From Streptomyces sp. AM 2-1-1 (GTDB lineage: Bacteria; Actinomycetota; Actinomycetes; Streptomycetales; Streptomycetaceae), in contig NZ_CP119147.1 of the NCBI RefSeq assembly GCF_029167645.1, positions 5,474,501 to 5,538,500 on the forward strand: 64,000 nt of DNA, in the 5' to 3' direction. Each line of letters opens with the position of its first letter. The stretch's first letter is position 1. Below the pieces are notes generated by a model. That model saw only the letters and a list, made by a program, of their open reading frames with translations, searched no databases and had not been told where the DNA came from. This document shows, piece by piece, positions 18,751 through 27,846 of the stretch. Made by a program: the position numbers and the translations under genes.

Positions 18751-19683
18751 GTGCAGCACCTCCTCACCCCCGGCGACACGGCATCGCGGCGCCGGACGCC
18801 CATGAGCCGCTTCCGTGCCGTCAAGGGCATGTTCGCCGCGGCGGCGGTCACCGCCGGTCTGCTCACCGCGTTCAACCCGGCCGGAGCGCAGGCCGCCACC
18901 AACCCCTACGAGCGCGGCCCGGCGCCGACCTCCTCCAGCATCGAGGCGCTGCGCGGCTCGTACGCCACCTCGCAGACCTCCGTCTCCTCGCTCGGCGTCA
19001 CCGGCTTCGGCGGCGGCACGATCTACTACCCGACGTCCACGTCGGACGGCACCTTCGGCGCCGTCGTCATCGCACCCGGGTTCACCGCCTACCAGTCGAG
19101 CATCGCGTGGCTCGGCCCGCGTCTCGCCTCGCAGGGCTTCGTGGTCTTCACCATCGACACCAACACCACGCTCGACCAGCCCGACAGCCGCGGCCGCCAG
19201 CTCCTGTCCGCGCTCGACTACCTCACCAAGAGCAGCTCGGTGCGCACCCGGATCGACTCCTCCCGCCTCGGCGTGATGGGCCACTCCATGGGCGGCGGCG
19301 GCACCCTGGAGGCGGCGAAGAGCCGCACCTCGCTCAAGGCGGCGATCCCGCTGACCGGCTGGAACACCGACACCACCTGGCCCGAGGTGCGCACACCCAC
19401 CCTGGTGATCGGCGCGGACGGCGACACCATCGCCCCGGTGCTCACCCACTCCAAGCCGTTCTACAACACGCTGCCCGGCACGCTGGACAAGGCGTACCTG
19501 GAGCTGCGCGGCGCCACCCACTTCACGCCCAACTCGTCGAACACGACGATCGCGAAGTACAGCATCTCGTGGCTGAAGCGCTTCATCGACGACGACACCC
19601 GCTACGAGCAGTTCCTCTGCCCGCTCCCCTCGGCGAGCCTGACCATCTCCGAGTACCGGGGCACCTGCCCGCACACCTCGTAG
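18751..19683 (+). CDS. Secreted cutinase-like polyester hydrolase / triacylglycerol lipase
   Basis: The 310-aa precursor has an export signal: Arg-rich n-region, hydrophobic core about 27-44 and an Ala-x-Ala cleavage site near 46-49. The mature protein starts near [10 protein letters not shown]. It closely follows the Streptomyces exfoliatus lipase / actinobacterial PET-hydrolase family: nucleophile S179 in GHSMGG, D225 in GADGDT, H257 in ATHFTPN, oxyanion residues F111 and M180, W204 at the IsPETase W185 position, and a C-terminal disulfide C290-C306. GTG 18751 was chosen for GAGAGGA upstream and an N-terminus (MQ..) like characterised homologues. It stands alone. Confidence 0.92.
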   Translation: MQHLLTPGDTASRRRTPMSRFRAVKGMFAAAAVTAGLLTAFNPAGAQAATNPYERGPAPTSSSIEALRGSYATSQTSVSSLGVTGFGGGTIYYPTSTSDGTFGAVVIAPGFTAYQSSIAWLGPRLASQGFVVFTIDTNTTLDQPDSRGRQLLSALDYLTKSSSVRTRIDSSRLGVMGHSMGGGGTLEAAKSRTSLKAAIPLTGWNTDTTWPEVRTPTLVIGADGDTIAPVLTHSKPFYNTLPGTLDKAYLELRGATHFTPNSSNTTIAKYSISWLKRFIDDDTRYEQFLCPLPSASLTISEYRGTCPHTS

Positions 19684-19705
19684 GACCGCGGGGCCCGTCG
19701 GACCG

Positions 19706-19739
19706 GGAGCCGGATCGCCGTACGCGGTGGTCCGGCTCC
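19706..19739 (+). terminator. Terminator after the polyester hydrolase
   Basis: GGAGCCGGA (19706-19714) pairs with TCCGGCTCC (19731-19739), 22 nt after the hydrolase stop and just before the convergent PH-like gene. Confidence 0.6.
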
Positions 19740-19761
19740 TCGTGCTCGCGGGCGCCGGGGC

Positions 19762-20196
19762 TCAGCCGGCCACCGGCAGGGCGGCGGCTATCGCGTTCCG
19801 GTCCTTGCGGCCGACCAGCGGGAAGACGATCCGCAGTCCCTGGACGTCGTCGGGCGAGGAGACGACGAAGGACGAGTTGAGCAGGCGCTCCCTGATCCGG
19901 GTGCGGACGAGGCCGGCCCGCGCGAACGTCATCAGATGCTCCCCGGGCCGGGCGAAGTTCGGGTTGGCCCGGAAGACGAAGAAGTGGCGGTCCGTCATGA
20001 CCAGGTACATGGGGACCGGTACGGGGATCACGCTCATGGCGCCCGCGCTGAGGATGGCCGAGGCAGCCGCGAAGGCCGCCGTCCTGCGTACGGAGACCGT
20101 CTTCAGGTTCACGATGGTCGACACCTCGACCCGTTCTCCGGGTGCGCGCAGAGGGGTGACGGCGGCGAGCAGCAGACGGTGGCGCTTGGCGTTCAT
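19762..20196 (-). CDS. Hypothetical protein, possible bacterial PH-like fold with one hydrophobic segment
   Basis: The 144-aa product starts MNAKRHRLLLAAV with AGGAG 7 nt upstream of ATG 20196. It has a hydrophobic stretch at about 40-62 (AFAAASAILSAGAMSVIPVPVP), followed by YLVMTDRHFFVFRA. That motif resembles the beta-strand signature of bacterial PH (bPH/YokE-like) domains. I infer a membrane-associated PH-like protein and cannot name a function. It converges with the polyester hydrolase. Confidence 0.6.
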   Translation of the reverse strand: MNAKRHRLLLAAVTPLRAPGERVEVSTIVNLKTVSVRRTAAFAAASAILSAGAMSVIPVPVPMYLVMTDRHFFVFRANPNFARPGEHLMTFARAGLVRTRIRERLLNSSFVVSSPDDVQGLRIVFPLVGRKDRNAIAAALPVAG

Positions 20197-20521
20197 GGAT
20201 GTGCTCCTGGAAGGGGATGGTGCGGGGGCGGGCGACGCCACGGAAGACGTGCGCCGTCCCGTGACCGTCCCGCCCGGTCGTGCGCCGGCGAAGCGGGTCG
20301 GGCAAGGCCCCGGCCCGCGGCGGCCGGCTCACTGTGTCACACGCTCCCCACGCCTTCGGAGGGAGCCCGGGTCGAAGCCGCGGTCCGGGGGATCCGGGGA
20401 TCCGGGGATCCCGGTGGGAGCGGTCGAGGAGGCGCGGGTGCGGTACCGGGCGAGTGCGGGCTCCCGACGGGGCGCCCCCGGCCGGATGAGCGCAACACTC
20501 GCCCGGTACTCCGGCCGCCGC
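20197..20521. other. Intergenic stretch with an 8-bp triple tandem repeat
   Basis: No gene is supported here. The region holds three perfect tandem copies of GGGGATCC at 20388-20411. The remaining sequence shows no recognisable promoter or strong hairpin. Confidence 0.5.
20388..20411. repeat. Tandem repeat GGGGATCC x3
   Basis: Three perfect adjacent 8-nt units (20388-20395, 20396-20403, 20404-20411), downstream of the alpha/beta hydrolase stop. Confidence 0.85.
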
Positions 20522-21307
20522 TCACCCCGCCGCGAGGAACTCCGTGATCGCGGCGGCGAAACCCGGCTCGCGCACCACGGTCAGGTGGTCGCCGGGCAGC
20601 ACCACCGGCCGGGCGCCCCGGATGGCGCCGGACAGCACCTCGGGACGTACGGCGAGCGGGTCGGCGTCCCCCGCCAGGACGAGGGTGGGCACCGTTATCC
20701 GGTCCAGCGGCACCGGGCCCCGGTACGCGGCGCGGATCTGGGCGGCCAGCGCGTACCGGTCGGAGCCGGTGGCGTCGGCCAACGCCCGGAAGCCCCGGGC
20801 CTGTTCGGGCACCTCGTCCAGGTCGTCGGCGATCAGCGCGGCCGACACCAGTTCGGGCGGCATCGCCCGGGTGTCCAGGCCACCCACCTCCACCACGCCC
20901 GCGCCGACGCCCCCGGTCACCAGCCGGGTGACCCGGGGATCGGCCGCCGCCGTCAGCAGCGCGACGATCGCGCCCATCGAGTATCCGGCGAGGTGGTAGG
21001 CGGGGACGTCCAGGTGGTCGGCGAGGCGCCGCACGTCCGCCGCCATCAACTCCTCGCCGTAGCGCGCCTCGTCGTGCGGCTTCTCCGAGGCGCCGTGTCC
21101 CCGGGCGTCCAGCGCGTACACCCGGCGGCCGGCCGCGAGGAGCGCCTCCACCACCCCCGGGCCCTCCCAGTTCAGCCGGGAGTGCGCGGCGAAGCCGTGC
21201 AGCAGGACGACGGGAGGCAGCGCCGGATCCGGATCGCGGGACCAGGACCAGTAGCGCAGAGTCAGCCCGTCCTCGGTGCGGAGGTCGGAACGGAGTTCGG
21301 TCGTCAT
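20522..21307 (-). CDS. Alpha/beta-fold hydrolase
   Basis: The 261-aa product is a compact alpha/beta hydrolase with the oxyanion motif LLHGFA (35-40), nucleophile S110 in GYSMGA, the acid in LAGDADPLAV and the catalytic histidine in LPGDHLTV. There is no signal peptide. The substrate is not predictable. The ATG at 21307 lacks a ribosome-binding site; TACTTT sits 6 nt upstream, suggesting a leaderless message. It is divergent from the LuxR-family regulator, which may control it. Confidence 0.87.
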   Translation of the reverse strand: MTTELRSDLRTEDGLTLRYWSWSRDPDPALPPVVLLHGFAAHSRLNWEGPGVVEALLAAGRRVYALDARGHGASEKPHDEARYGEELMAADVRRLADHLDVPAYHLAGYSMGAIVALLTAAADPRVTRLVTGGVGAGVVEVGGLDTRAMPPELVSAALIADDLDEVPEQARGFRALADATGSDRYALAAQIRAAYRGPVPLDRITVPTLVLAGDADPLAVRPEVLSGAIRGARPVVLPGDHLTVVREPGFAAAITEFLAAG

Positions 21308-21313
21308 GCCACG

Positions 21314-21319
21314 AAAGTA
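21314..21319 (-). promoter_or_regulatory. Putative -10 box of the alpha/beta hydrolase gene
   Basis: TACTTT on the minus strand, 6 nt upstream of ATG 21307, which predicts a leaderless transcript. Confidence 0.4.
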
Positions 21320-21347
21320 CGTTCGGGGCGGGAGGGCGCGCCGGAAT

Positions 21348-21363
21348 CTGTGCGCGCGCACAG
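21348..21363. promoter_or_regulatory. 16-bp perfect palindrome in the divergent promoter region
   Basis: CTGTGCGCGCGCACAG is fully self-complementary. It lies at about -41 to -56 of the hydrolase gene, between it and the LuxR-family gene. It is a candidate operator for a dimeric regulator. Confidence 0.5.
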
Positions 21364-21455
21364 GCGCGGGGCCGCCGCCCTGGGACGGCGCACCGCACCC
21401 GGCCGCCCGGACGGAAGGCGCGGACGCGTGTCTTCCGGCCCTGTTCACCCGGACG

Positions 21456-21467
21456 TAGCGTGCGAGT
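21456..21467 (+). promoter_or_regulatory. Putative -10 box of the LAL regulator gene
   Basis: TAGCGT (21456-21461), 6 nt before GTG 21468; TTCCGG lies 17 nt further upstream at 21433-21438. A leaderless transcript is predicted. Confidence 0.4.
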
Positions 21468-24269
21468 GTGACTCCCTCGACGACCGTGCACAGTCCGCTC
21501 CGGCTGTACGGCCGCAGCGGTGAACTCGCCATAGTGGAAACCTTCCTGGGCCGCCTCGCGCAGGGCGACGGCGGCGCCCTGGTGGTGACCGCGCCGCCCG
21601 GCCTCGGCCGCAGCGCGCTGCTCGACGCCGCGGTCGCCGCGCACCACGCCCGGAGCGGGGGGCCCGTGCTGCGGGCGGCGGCGGTACCCGCCGAGCGCCG
21701 TCTCGCACGCAGCGGCCTGCACGCCCTGCTCTGTTCGGCGCCGGGCCCGCTCTCCGTACCGGCGGACCGGGTGCTGCGCTCCGGCTTCACCCCGGACACG
21801 CTGCTCACCCTGCTGCGGGAAGCCGGCGCCGACCGGCCGGCGCTGGTCTGCGTGGACGACGCGCACGCCTGGGACCCCGAATCCAGGGCCGCCCTCGGCT
21901 TCGCCGCCCGCAGACTCGGGGCGGGCAGCCGGGCCGCCGTCCTGATCACCGCGGCCGACGAGACGAGCTTCGCCGGCCTGCCCGCCCTCCGCCTCGGCCC
22001 GCTCGACGACAGGGCGGCGGCCGCGCTGCTGGAGCGCCTCACCGGCAGGACGGACATCGACCCGGTGGTCCGCGGTGAACTGGTGCGGGAGGCGGCGGGC
22101 AACCCCCGGCTGCTGGCCGGGCTCGTCGGGCACCTCACCGCCGACCAGGTGGCCGGCCGCACGGTGCTGCCCTTCCCGCTGCCCGGCGGCGAGAGTGTGC
22201 TCGACGCCCACGCCGCCCAGCTCGACGGCCTCCCGGCCGGCACCCGCACCCTGCTGCTGCTCGCCGCCGCGGCCCAGGAACACGAGCCGGAGGGCACCGG
22301 TGCGGACGCGGGGCTGCTCCTGCGGGCCGGACACCGGGCCGGGCTCGGCGCCCCGCTGCTCGACCGCGCGCTCTTCGGGCCCGGCGGTATCCCCGGGATC
22401 CTCGAACGCACCGGCAGCAGGGTCCACTTCAGCCATCCGCTGCTCTCCCGGGCGGTGCTGCGGCACGCCCCGTCCGCGCACCGGCGGGCCGCCCACGAAC
22501 TGCTCGCCGCGCTGCTCGGCCAGGTCCCCGCGCTTCCGCTGCCCGCGCTCGTGCAGCGCGCCTGCGCGGCCCCGGCACCGGACGCCGCCCTCGCCGACGC
22601 GCTGGAGCGGGCCGCAGCCGCCCCCCGGCCGCACGCCGAGCGCTCCGCCGCCCTCATCCGCGCCGCCCTCCTCTCCACGGACGAGGCGGAGCGGGCCGCC
22701 CGGTTCGCCGCGGCCGCCGAACACGCCCGCCTCGCGGGTGACACCGGCCGCGCCCGCGCCCTCCTCGCCCGCGTCGCCGCCGGACCGGGCACCCCGGTGC
22801 CTCCCGCGCGGACACCGGCGGGCACCGCGTCCCGGCGCGTACCGGCGGGCGGCCTCGCCCCGTTCACGCGCGGGATGCTCGCGCTGCGCGACGGACCGGC
22901 AGCCGACGCCCGCGAGGCCCTGCTCGCCGCGGCGGCCGGACTCGCCCCCCACGACCCCGGCCGTGCCGTCGCCGCCCTGCTCGCCGCGGCCGAGGCCGCC
23001 TGGGCGAGCGGTGACGCCATCGCCTACCTCGACGCCCTGGGCCGGATCCCCGACCGCCCGCACGACCCGTCGGTGGCGCCCTACCTCGCGGGCGTGCGGG
23101 CGGTCTTCGCGGGACGGACCGCGCAGGGCCACGAGCTGCTCGCCCAGTGCCTGCGCGCGGCCGAGGCCGACGAGGACACCGGCGCCCTGCTGCGGGCGAC
23201 CGCCTGCGCGCTGGTGGTCGGCGAGGCCGAGAGCGCCTGCCGGGCCGGGGCCCGTGCCCTGGCCGCCGTGCGGAGCACCGGACCCGAGGTCCTTCTCGCG
23301 CACGCCCTCGAACAGCTCGCCTACGCGGAACTCCGGGCCGGCCGGCACTCCAGGGCGAGGGCGCACGCCCTGGAGGGCCTGCACGCGGCCCGCCGTACCG
23401 GGCAGTCCAACACCTCCACCCACCTGCACGCCGTCCTCGCGCTGGCGGCCTCGGTCGAAGGGCCTGCCGAGGCGTGCGCCGCCCACGCGGACACCGCGCT
23501 GGCCGGGGCGGGACCGCACGGTCTCGTCCAGGCCGCCACCCTCGCCACCTGGGCGGTCGCCCGCGCGGACCTGGCGGCGGGCCGTACGGGCGAGGCGGCC
23601 GCACGGCTCGCCCCCCTGGTGCGGCCCGGCCCGCGCCACGGCCACTTCGGCATCCGGATGCTCGCCCTGCCGTGCTACGTCGAAGCCGCCGTGCTGGCCG
23701 GCCGGAGCGTCGAATGGGCCGCCGAACTAGCCGACGGGGTACGTGAGTTCGAGATCTGGACGGCGCGTACCGTCGATCCGCACGCCCCCGCCCAACTCGC
23801 CCGCTGCCGCGCGCTGCTGGCCCCCGCCGACGAGGCCGAGGCGCGGTACACGGAGGCGCTCGCCCACCACGACGTGGCCGGCGGCGACTTCGAACGCGCC
23901 CGCACCCAACTCCTGTACGGGCAGTGGCTGCGCCGACGCCGGCGCACCCGCGAGGCGAGGGACCCGCTGCGCGACGCCCTGGTCGGCTTCGAGCGCTGCT
24001 CCGCCCGCGCCTGGGCCGAACGGGCGACCGGCGAACTCCGGGCCGCCGGCGAGGCGGTGGACCCGCCGGCCACCGACGGCGGCACGCCGGCCGGTCTCAC
24101 CCCGCAGCAGCAACGCGTCGCCCGCTGCGTCGCCGAGGGCGCCACCAACCGGGAGATCGCCCGGCGTCTCTCGCTCAGCCCCCGCACCGTCGACCACCAC
24201 CTGCGCAACGTCTTCGCCGTCCTCGGGGTCCGCTCCCGCACCGAACTCGCCCGTGTGATGGGGGAGTAG
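21468..24269 (+). CDS. Large ATP-binding LuxR-family (LAL-type) transcriptional regulator
   Basis: The 933-aa product has an N-terminal AAA/STAND ATPase region with a P-loop-like APPGLGRS (42-49) and a Walker B segment ALVCVDDAHAWD. A long helical repeat region follows, then a C-terminal LuxR helix-turn-helix (about 870-930: LTPQQQRVARCVAEGATNRE onward). The P-loop lysine is replaced by R48, so ATP hydrolysis may be weak or absent. The GTG at 21468 has TAGCGT 6 nt upstream and no ribosome-binding site. LAL regulators often control neighbouring genes; the divergent hydrolase is the obvious candidate. Confidence 0.9.
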   Translation: MTPSTTVHSPLRLYGRSGELAIVETFLGRLAQGDGGALVVTAPPGLGRSALLDAAVAAHHARSGGPVLRAAAVPAERRLARSGLHALLCSAPGPLSVPADRVLRSGFTPDTLLTLLREAGADRPALVCVDDAHAWDPESRAALGFAARRLGAGSRAAVLITAADETSFAGLPALRLGPLDDRAAAALLERLTGRTDIDPVVRGELVREAAGNPRLLAGLVGHLTADQVAGRTVLPFPLPGGESVLDAHAAQLDGLPAGTRTLLLLAAAAQEHEPEGTGADAGLLLRAGHRAGLGAPLLDRALFGPGGIPGILERTGSRVHFSHPLLSRAVLRHAPSAHRRAAHELLAALLGQVPALPLPALVQRACAAPAPDAALADALERAAAAPRPHAERSAALIRAALLSTDEAERAARFAAAAEHARLAGDTGRARALLARVAAGPGTPVPPARTPAGTASRRVPAGGLAPFTRGMLALRDGPAADAREALLAAAAGLAPHDPGRAVAALLAAAEAAWASGDAIAYLDALGRIPDRPHDPSVAPYLAGVRAVFAGRTAQGHELLAQCLRAAEADEDTGALLRATACALVVGEAESACRAGARALAAVRSTGPEVLLAHALEQLAYAELRAGRHSRARAHALEGLHAARRTGQSNTSTHLHAVLALAASVEGPAEACAAHADTALAGAGPHGLVQAATLATWAVARADLAAGRTGEAAARLAPLVRPGPRHGHFGIRMLALPCYVEAAVLAGRSVEWAAELADGVREFEIWTARTVDPHAPAQLARCRALLAPADEAEARYTEALAHHDVAGGDFERARTQLLYGQWLRRRRRTREARDPLRDALVGFERCSARAWAERATGELRAAGEAVDPPATDGGTPAGLTPQQQRVARCVAEGATNREIARRLSLSPRTVDHHLRNVFAVLGVRSRTELARVMGE

Positions 24270-24364
24270 CGGCTGCCGCGGCGCCGCCCGACGCTCGGGT
24301 CCGCTCCGCCGGCCCGCTGACCTCGGGCGTTCCCCGAGCCGGTGCCGCTCCCGGGGCCGGATGT

Positions 24365-24383
24365 GTCCGGCAGGTTGCCGGAC
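24365..24383 (+). terminator. Hairpin downstream of the LAL regulator
   Basis: GTCCGGCA and TGCCGGAC form an 8-bp stem with a 3-nt loop, about 95 nt after the stop codon. Confidence 0.45.
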
Positions 24384-24536
24384 CGTGATGATAAGGACGC
24401 CGCACACCCCTAGGTACCGACTGGCCGGTATGTCATTCTGCGGGCGTCAGGATCGTTCGGTTGCGCTCGCGCCCCCACCGGGCCGAGTGCCCGGGCCGGC
24501 GCCCTCGGGTCCGGCCGAATCCCGGTGGAGGCCGCC

Positions 24537-25865
24537 ATGCCACAGGTCGTACGCCCTCGGATCAGGGCGCTGCACACGACGCCCCCCGTCACCCCGCTGC
24601 CCCAGCGTTTCCGCTCCCTGGTCGACCGGGAAGCGGTCGGCGTACTGCACCGCGCGGCCCGGGTGCTCCTCGAAGAGCTGCCCGAACTGACCGAACGGCT
24701 CGTCGAGACGTTGTACGCGCAGGAGCCCGGTTACCGGGCGGCGATCGAGGCCGCCCGCGCCGACATCTGGCAGGAGGTCCACCACTCGCTGCGCCACAAC
24801 GTCGGCTCGCTGATCCAGCCCCGCGAGTTCCGGGAGGCCGCCCACCGCACCACCCGGTGGATCGGTGAGATCAGGGCGGAGCAGCGCGTACCGCTCGACG
24901 CGGTCCTGCACGCGTTCCGGCTCGGCGGGGCGATGGTGTGGCAGGGGCTGGTCGACGAGACCGCCCGCCGCGACCCGGAGGACGTACGCCTCCTCGTCCA
25001 CGTCGCCGCCGACGTGTGGAACTTCGTCGACGAGCACTGCCAGGTCCTCACCGAGGCCTACCGACAGGCGGAACGGCGGATCGACTGGCGCCGCGAGAAC
25101 CAGCAACGGCTGATGACGGCGGCGCTGCTGGACGGCACCGCCCGCATCGCCGACCTGCCCGACGCCGCGACGATGCTGGGACTGGCGGAAGACGGCCGGT
25201 ACGCGGTCCTCGCCGTGCGGACCGCCCACCGGGCCCCGCACGCCGCCACCTCCCCGCCCCTGGTCCTGCCGGACGGGACCACGGCGCTCTGGCACACCGG
25301 CGCCGACGCCGAACTGGCCGTCGTGGCACTGGAACCCGGTGCCTCCGCGGACCGGGCCGGCGAGAGCCGGCGGACGGCGGGGAAGCCCGGTCAGGGCGGC
25401 GGACTCGCCCTCCTGACGACGCGCATGACGGTCCCGGCCGGCGTCAGGGTCGGGGTCAGCTCCGTCGTCGAAGGGCTCGCGGCGCTCGGCGAGGCCCGGC
25501 GCCACGCCGAGACGGCCCTGCGGGCCTGCCCGGCCTCCGGCGGCCTCGTCCTGCTCGACGAGAACCTGCCGACCGCGCTGGTCGTGTCCTCGCCCGCCCT
25601 CGGGAGCGCGCTCGCCGACCGGGTGCTGGGGCCCCTCGACGGCATCGACCCCGCCGACCGCGACGTCCTCATCGAGACGCTCACCGCCTGGCTCGAAGCC
25701 GACGGATCGGCCCAGCGCGCCGGAGCCCGGCTCTACTGCCACCGCAACACCGTCCTGAACCGGCTGCGCCGGTTCGAGCAGCTCTCCGGACGCTGCCTGA
25801 CCCGCCCGGCCGACGCGGTGGAGGTGTGCCTGGCCCTCGCGGCCCGGCGGCTGCTCGGCGGCTGA
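24537..25865 (+). CDS. PucR/CdaR-type transcriptional regulator with RsbRD-like N-terminus
   Basis: The 442-aa product has an N-terminal helical sensor domain (about 25-180) of the RsbRD type (LLEELPELTERLVETLYAQE onward), a central GGDEF-like region and a C-terminal PucR helix-turn-helix (about 385-440, including YCHRNTVLNRLRRFEQLSGR). PucR regulators usually control amine, purine or carboxylate use. The ATG at 24537 has GGTGGAGG upstream. The next gene is a solute symporter, which is a plausible target. Confidence 0.87.
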   Translation: MPQVVRPRIRALHTTPPVTPLPQRFRSLVDREAVGVLHRAARVLLEELPELTERLVETLYAQEPGYRAAIEAARADIWQEVHHSLRHNVGSLIQPREFREAAHRTTRWIGEIRAEQRVPLDAVLHAFRLGGAMVWQGLVDETARRDPEDVRLLVHVAADVWNFVDEHCQVLTEAYRQAERRIDWRRENQQRLMTAALLDGTARIADLPDAATMLGLAEDGRYAVLAVRTAHRAPHAATSPPLVLPDGTTALWHTGADAELAVVALEPGASADRAGESRRTAGKPGQGGGLALLTTRMTVPAGVRVGVSSVVEGLAALGEARRHAETALRACPASGGLVLLDENLPTALVVSSPALGSALADRVLGPLDGIDPADRDVLIETLTAWLEADGSAQRAGARLYCHRNTVLNRLRRFEQLSGRCLTRPADAVEVCLALAARRLLGG

Positions 25866-26070
25866 GCGGCCGCCCGGGAGCGGCGCCCGAGCGGCGTCGA
25901 GGACGGGCCGCATGCCCGCGGGGGCGGGGACGGGGACGGGGGCCGCGCCGGGCCGGGCCCGCCGTCCCGGGTGTGGCCGCGCACAAGGTGCGTGCCCGCC
26001 CCCTGTACCCGCGCATCCCCGAGTGCCCGTGCCCTGTACGCGGACCGGGCCCTCTGGTGCCGTACCCTCC

Positions 26071-27786
26071 ATGTCCTCCTTTGCCGACGCGCGTTCCCTC
26101 GCAGTGGTGATCTTCCTCGGGTTCGTCGCGCTCTCCCTGCTGCTGTGCGGCCTCGCCGCCGCCGACCAGGACGACCCGGAACACTTCTACGCGGGCGGCG
26201 GCGCGGCCCTCGGCCCCGTCGGCGGAGGGCTCGCCATCGCCGGCGACTACATCTCCGCCGCCACCCTGCTCTCCACCACCGGCTCGGTGGCGCTCGCCGG
26301 CTTCGACGGGATGACCTTCGCCCTCGCGACCGTCGTCTCGCTGGTGCTCGTCATGCGGCTCTTCTCCGAACGGCTGCGGGCCGCGGGGGTGTTCACCCTC
26401 GGCGACTTCCTCGCCACCCGCCTCCGAGACCCCTCGGTCCGCAGGGCGCTGGGCATCGCCACGCTGGCCGTGCTGACCCCCCTCCTCCTCGTCCAGCTCA
26501 CCACCGCGGGCAAGGTGATGGCAGCCATGTTCGGACTGCCGGAGGGGGCCGTGACCGGATGCACCGTCGCCAGCGGGGTCCTGATGGCCGGCTACTCCGC
26601 CCTCGGCGGCATGCGCGGCACCGGCTACGTCCAGATCCTCAAGGTCGGCGTGGTGGTCGCCGCCGTCACCCTGCTCGCCGGGCTCGTCCTCGCCCGGTAC
26701 GGCTGGTCCCCCTTCGCCCTCTACGACGCCGCGCGCACCGGAAGCGGCGACGGCGCCCACTACGCCGTGCCCGGCGGCCAGTTCGGCCGCACCGGCACCG
26801 GGGCGCTGGACCTGATCGGCTTTCAGATCACCCTGGTCCTCGGGGCCGCCTGCATGCCGCACCTCACGATGCGCCTGCACCCGCTGCGCGACGCCCGCAC
26901 CGCGCGCCGGATCCGGATCTGGGCCGTCGCCCCGGTCGCCGTCCTCTGCGCCGGGATCGTCGTGGTGGGGCTCGGCGCGTCCGCCCTGCTCGGCGCGGAC
27001 GTGCTGCGCGCCGGGGACCCGGGCGGCAACACCGCCCTGCTGATGGTGACCGGCGCGCTCGACCCCGGGGCGGCGGGCCCCCGCCAGAGCCTGCTCTTCG
27101 CCCTCGTCGCCTGCGCCGCCTTCGCCACCACGCTCGCCGCCGTCGCCGGCATCACCCTCGCCGCCGCCTCCAGCGTCGCGCGGGACTTCGCGGCGCACTC
27201 GGGGGCCCAGGGCGAGGGCCGGGCGTCTGCCCGGGAGATCCGCCGGGCCCGCTGGGCCGTCGTCGCGATCGGCGCGCTCGCGGTCCTCGTCGCCGCGTAC
27301 ACCCACGAGCGCAACCCGCAGGTGCTGCTCTCGCTCTCCTTCGCGGCGGCCGCCTCCGTCCTGCCGCCGATCCTGCTGCACGCCCTCTTCAGGCCCGGTT
27401 TCACCGCACGGGGGGTGCGCTGGACGGTCTACGGGACGCTGCCGCTGATCGTCCTGCTGATGGCCTTCTCACCGGCGGTCTCCGGGACCCCGATCGCCCT
27501 CTTCCCCGACCACAACTTCCACTGGTTCCCGCTGCAGACCCCGGGGCTCGTCACCGTCCCGGCGGGGTTCCTGCTGGCCTCGCTCGGCTCCCGCCGCCCC
27601 GCCCGCACGCGCGGGCCGGAGGGGAAGGAAGCCGCCCCGGCCGCTCCCGCCACCGGCTGGCCGCGCCACGCCCGTCCGGACCCGCGGAGCCACGACACGA
27701 CGGCCCCGCGGAGCCACGACACGACGGCCCCGCGGAGCCACGACACGACGGCCCCGCGGAGCCACGACACGACGACCCCGGCCTGA
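26071..27786 (+). CDS. Sodium:solute symporter family transporter (acetate-permease-like)
   Basis: The 571-aa product has about 13 transmembrane helices and SSS family features: EHFYAGGG, GDYISAATLLSTTG and FTLGDFLATR. These are closest to ActP-like cation:carboxylate symporters (inference from motif pattern). The C-terminal tail is odd: residues 538-569 are four tandem copies of an octapeptide (PRSHDTTA) encoded by a 24-bp minisatellite. The ATG at 26071 has no ribosome-binding site and TACCCT lies only 2 nt upstream, so the true start is not certain. It follows the PucR regulator, possibly its target. Confidence 0.85.
   Translation: MSSFADARSLAVVIFLGFVALSLLLCGLAAADQDDPEHFYAGGGAALGPVGGGLAIAGDYISAATLLSTTGSVALAGFDGMTFALATVVSLVLVMRLFSERLRAAGVFTLGDFLATRLRDPSVRRALGIATLAVLTPLLLVQLTTAGKVMAAMFGLPEGAVTGCTVASGVLMAGYSALGGMRGTGYVQILKVGVVVAAVTLLAGLVLARYGWSPFALYDAARTGSGDGAHYAVPGGQFGRTGTGALDLIGFQITLVLGAACMPHLTMRLHPLRDARTARRIRIWAVAPVAVLCAGIVVVGLGASALLGADVLRAGDPGGNTALLMVTGALDPGAAGPRQSLLFALVACAAFATTLAAVAGITLAAASSVARDFAAHSGAQGEGRASAREIRRARWAVVAIGALAVLVAAYTHERNPQVLLSLSFAAAASVLPPILLHALFRPGFTARGVRWTVYGTLPLIVLLMAFSPAVSGTPIALFPDHNFHWFPLQTPGLVTVPAGFLLASLGSRRPARTRGPEGKEAAPAAPATGWPRHARPDPRSHDTTAPRSHDTTAPRSHDTTAPRSHDTTTPA
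27682..27777 (+). repeat. 24-bp minisatellite, four copies, in frame in the symporter tail
   Basis: Units at 27682-27705, 27706-27729, 27730-27753 and 27754-27777 are identical except for a base change at the end of the last one. Each encodes PRSHDTTA. Unit length is a multiple of three, so copy-number change would lengthen or shorten the cytoplasmic tail without a frameshift. Confidence 0.95.
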
Positions 27787-27799
27787 GACCACCCGTCGG

Positions 27800-27843
27800 G
27801 GCCGCCCCCGCGCGCCGCCGTTCGCGGGCCGCCGGGGGCGGCC
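27800..27843. terminator. Bidirectional terminator
   Basis: GGCCGCCCCC (27800-27809) pairs with GGGGGCGGCC (27834-27843) between the convergent symporter and TIGR03085 genes; the loop is also GC-rich. Confidence 0.65.
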
Positions 27844-27846
27844 GCC

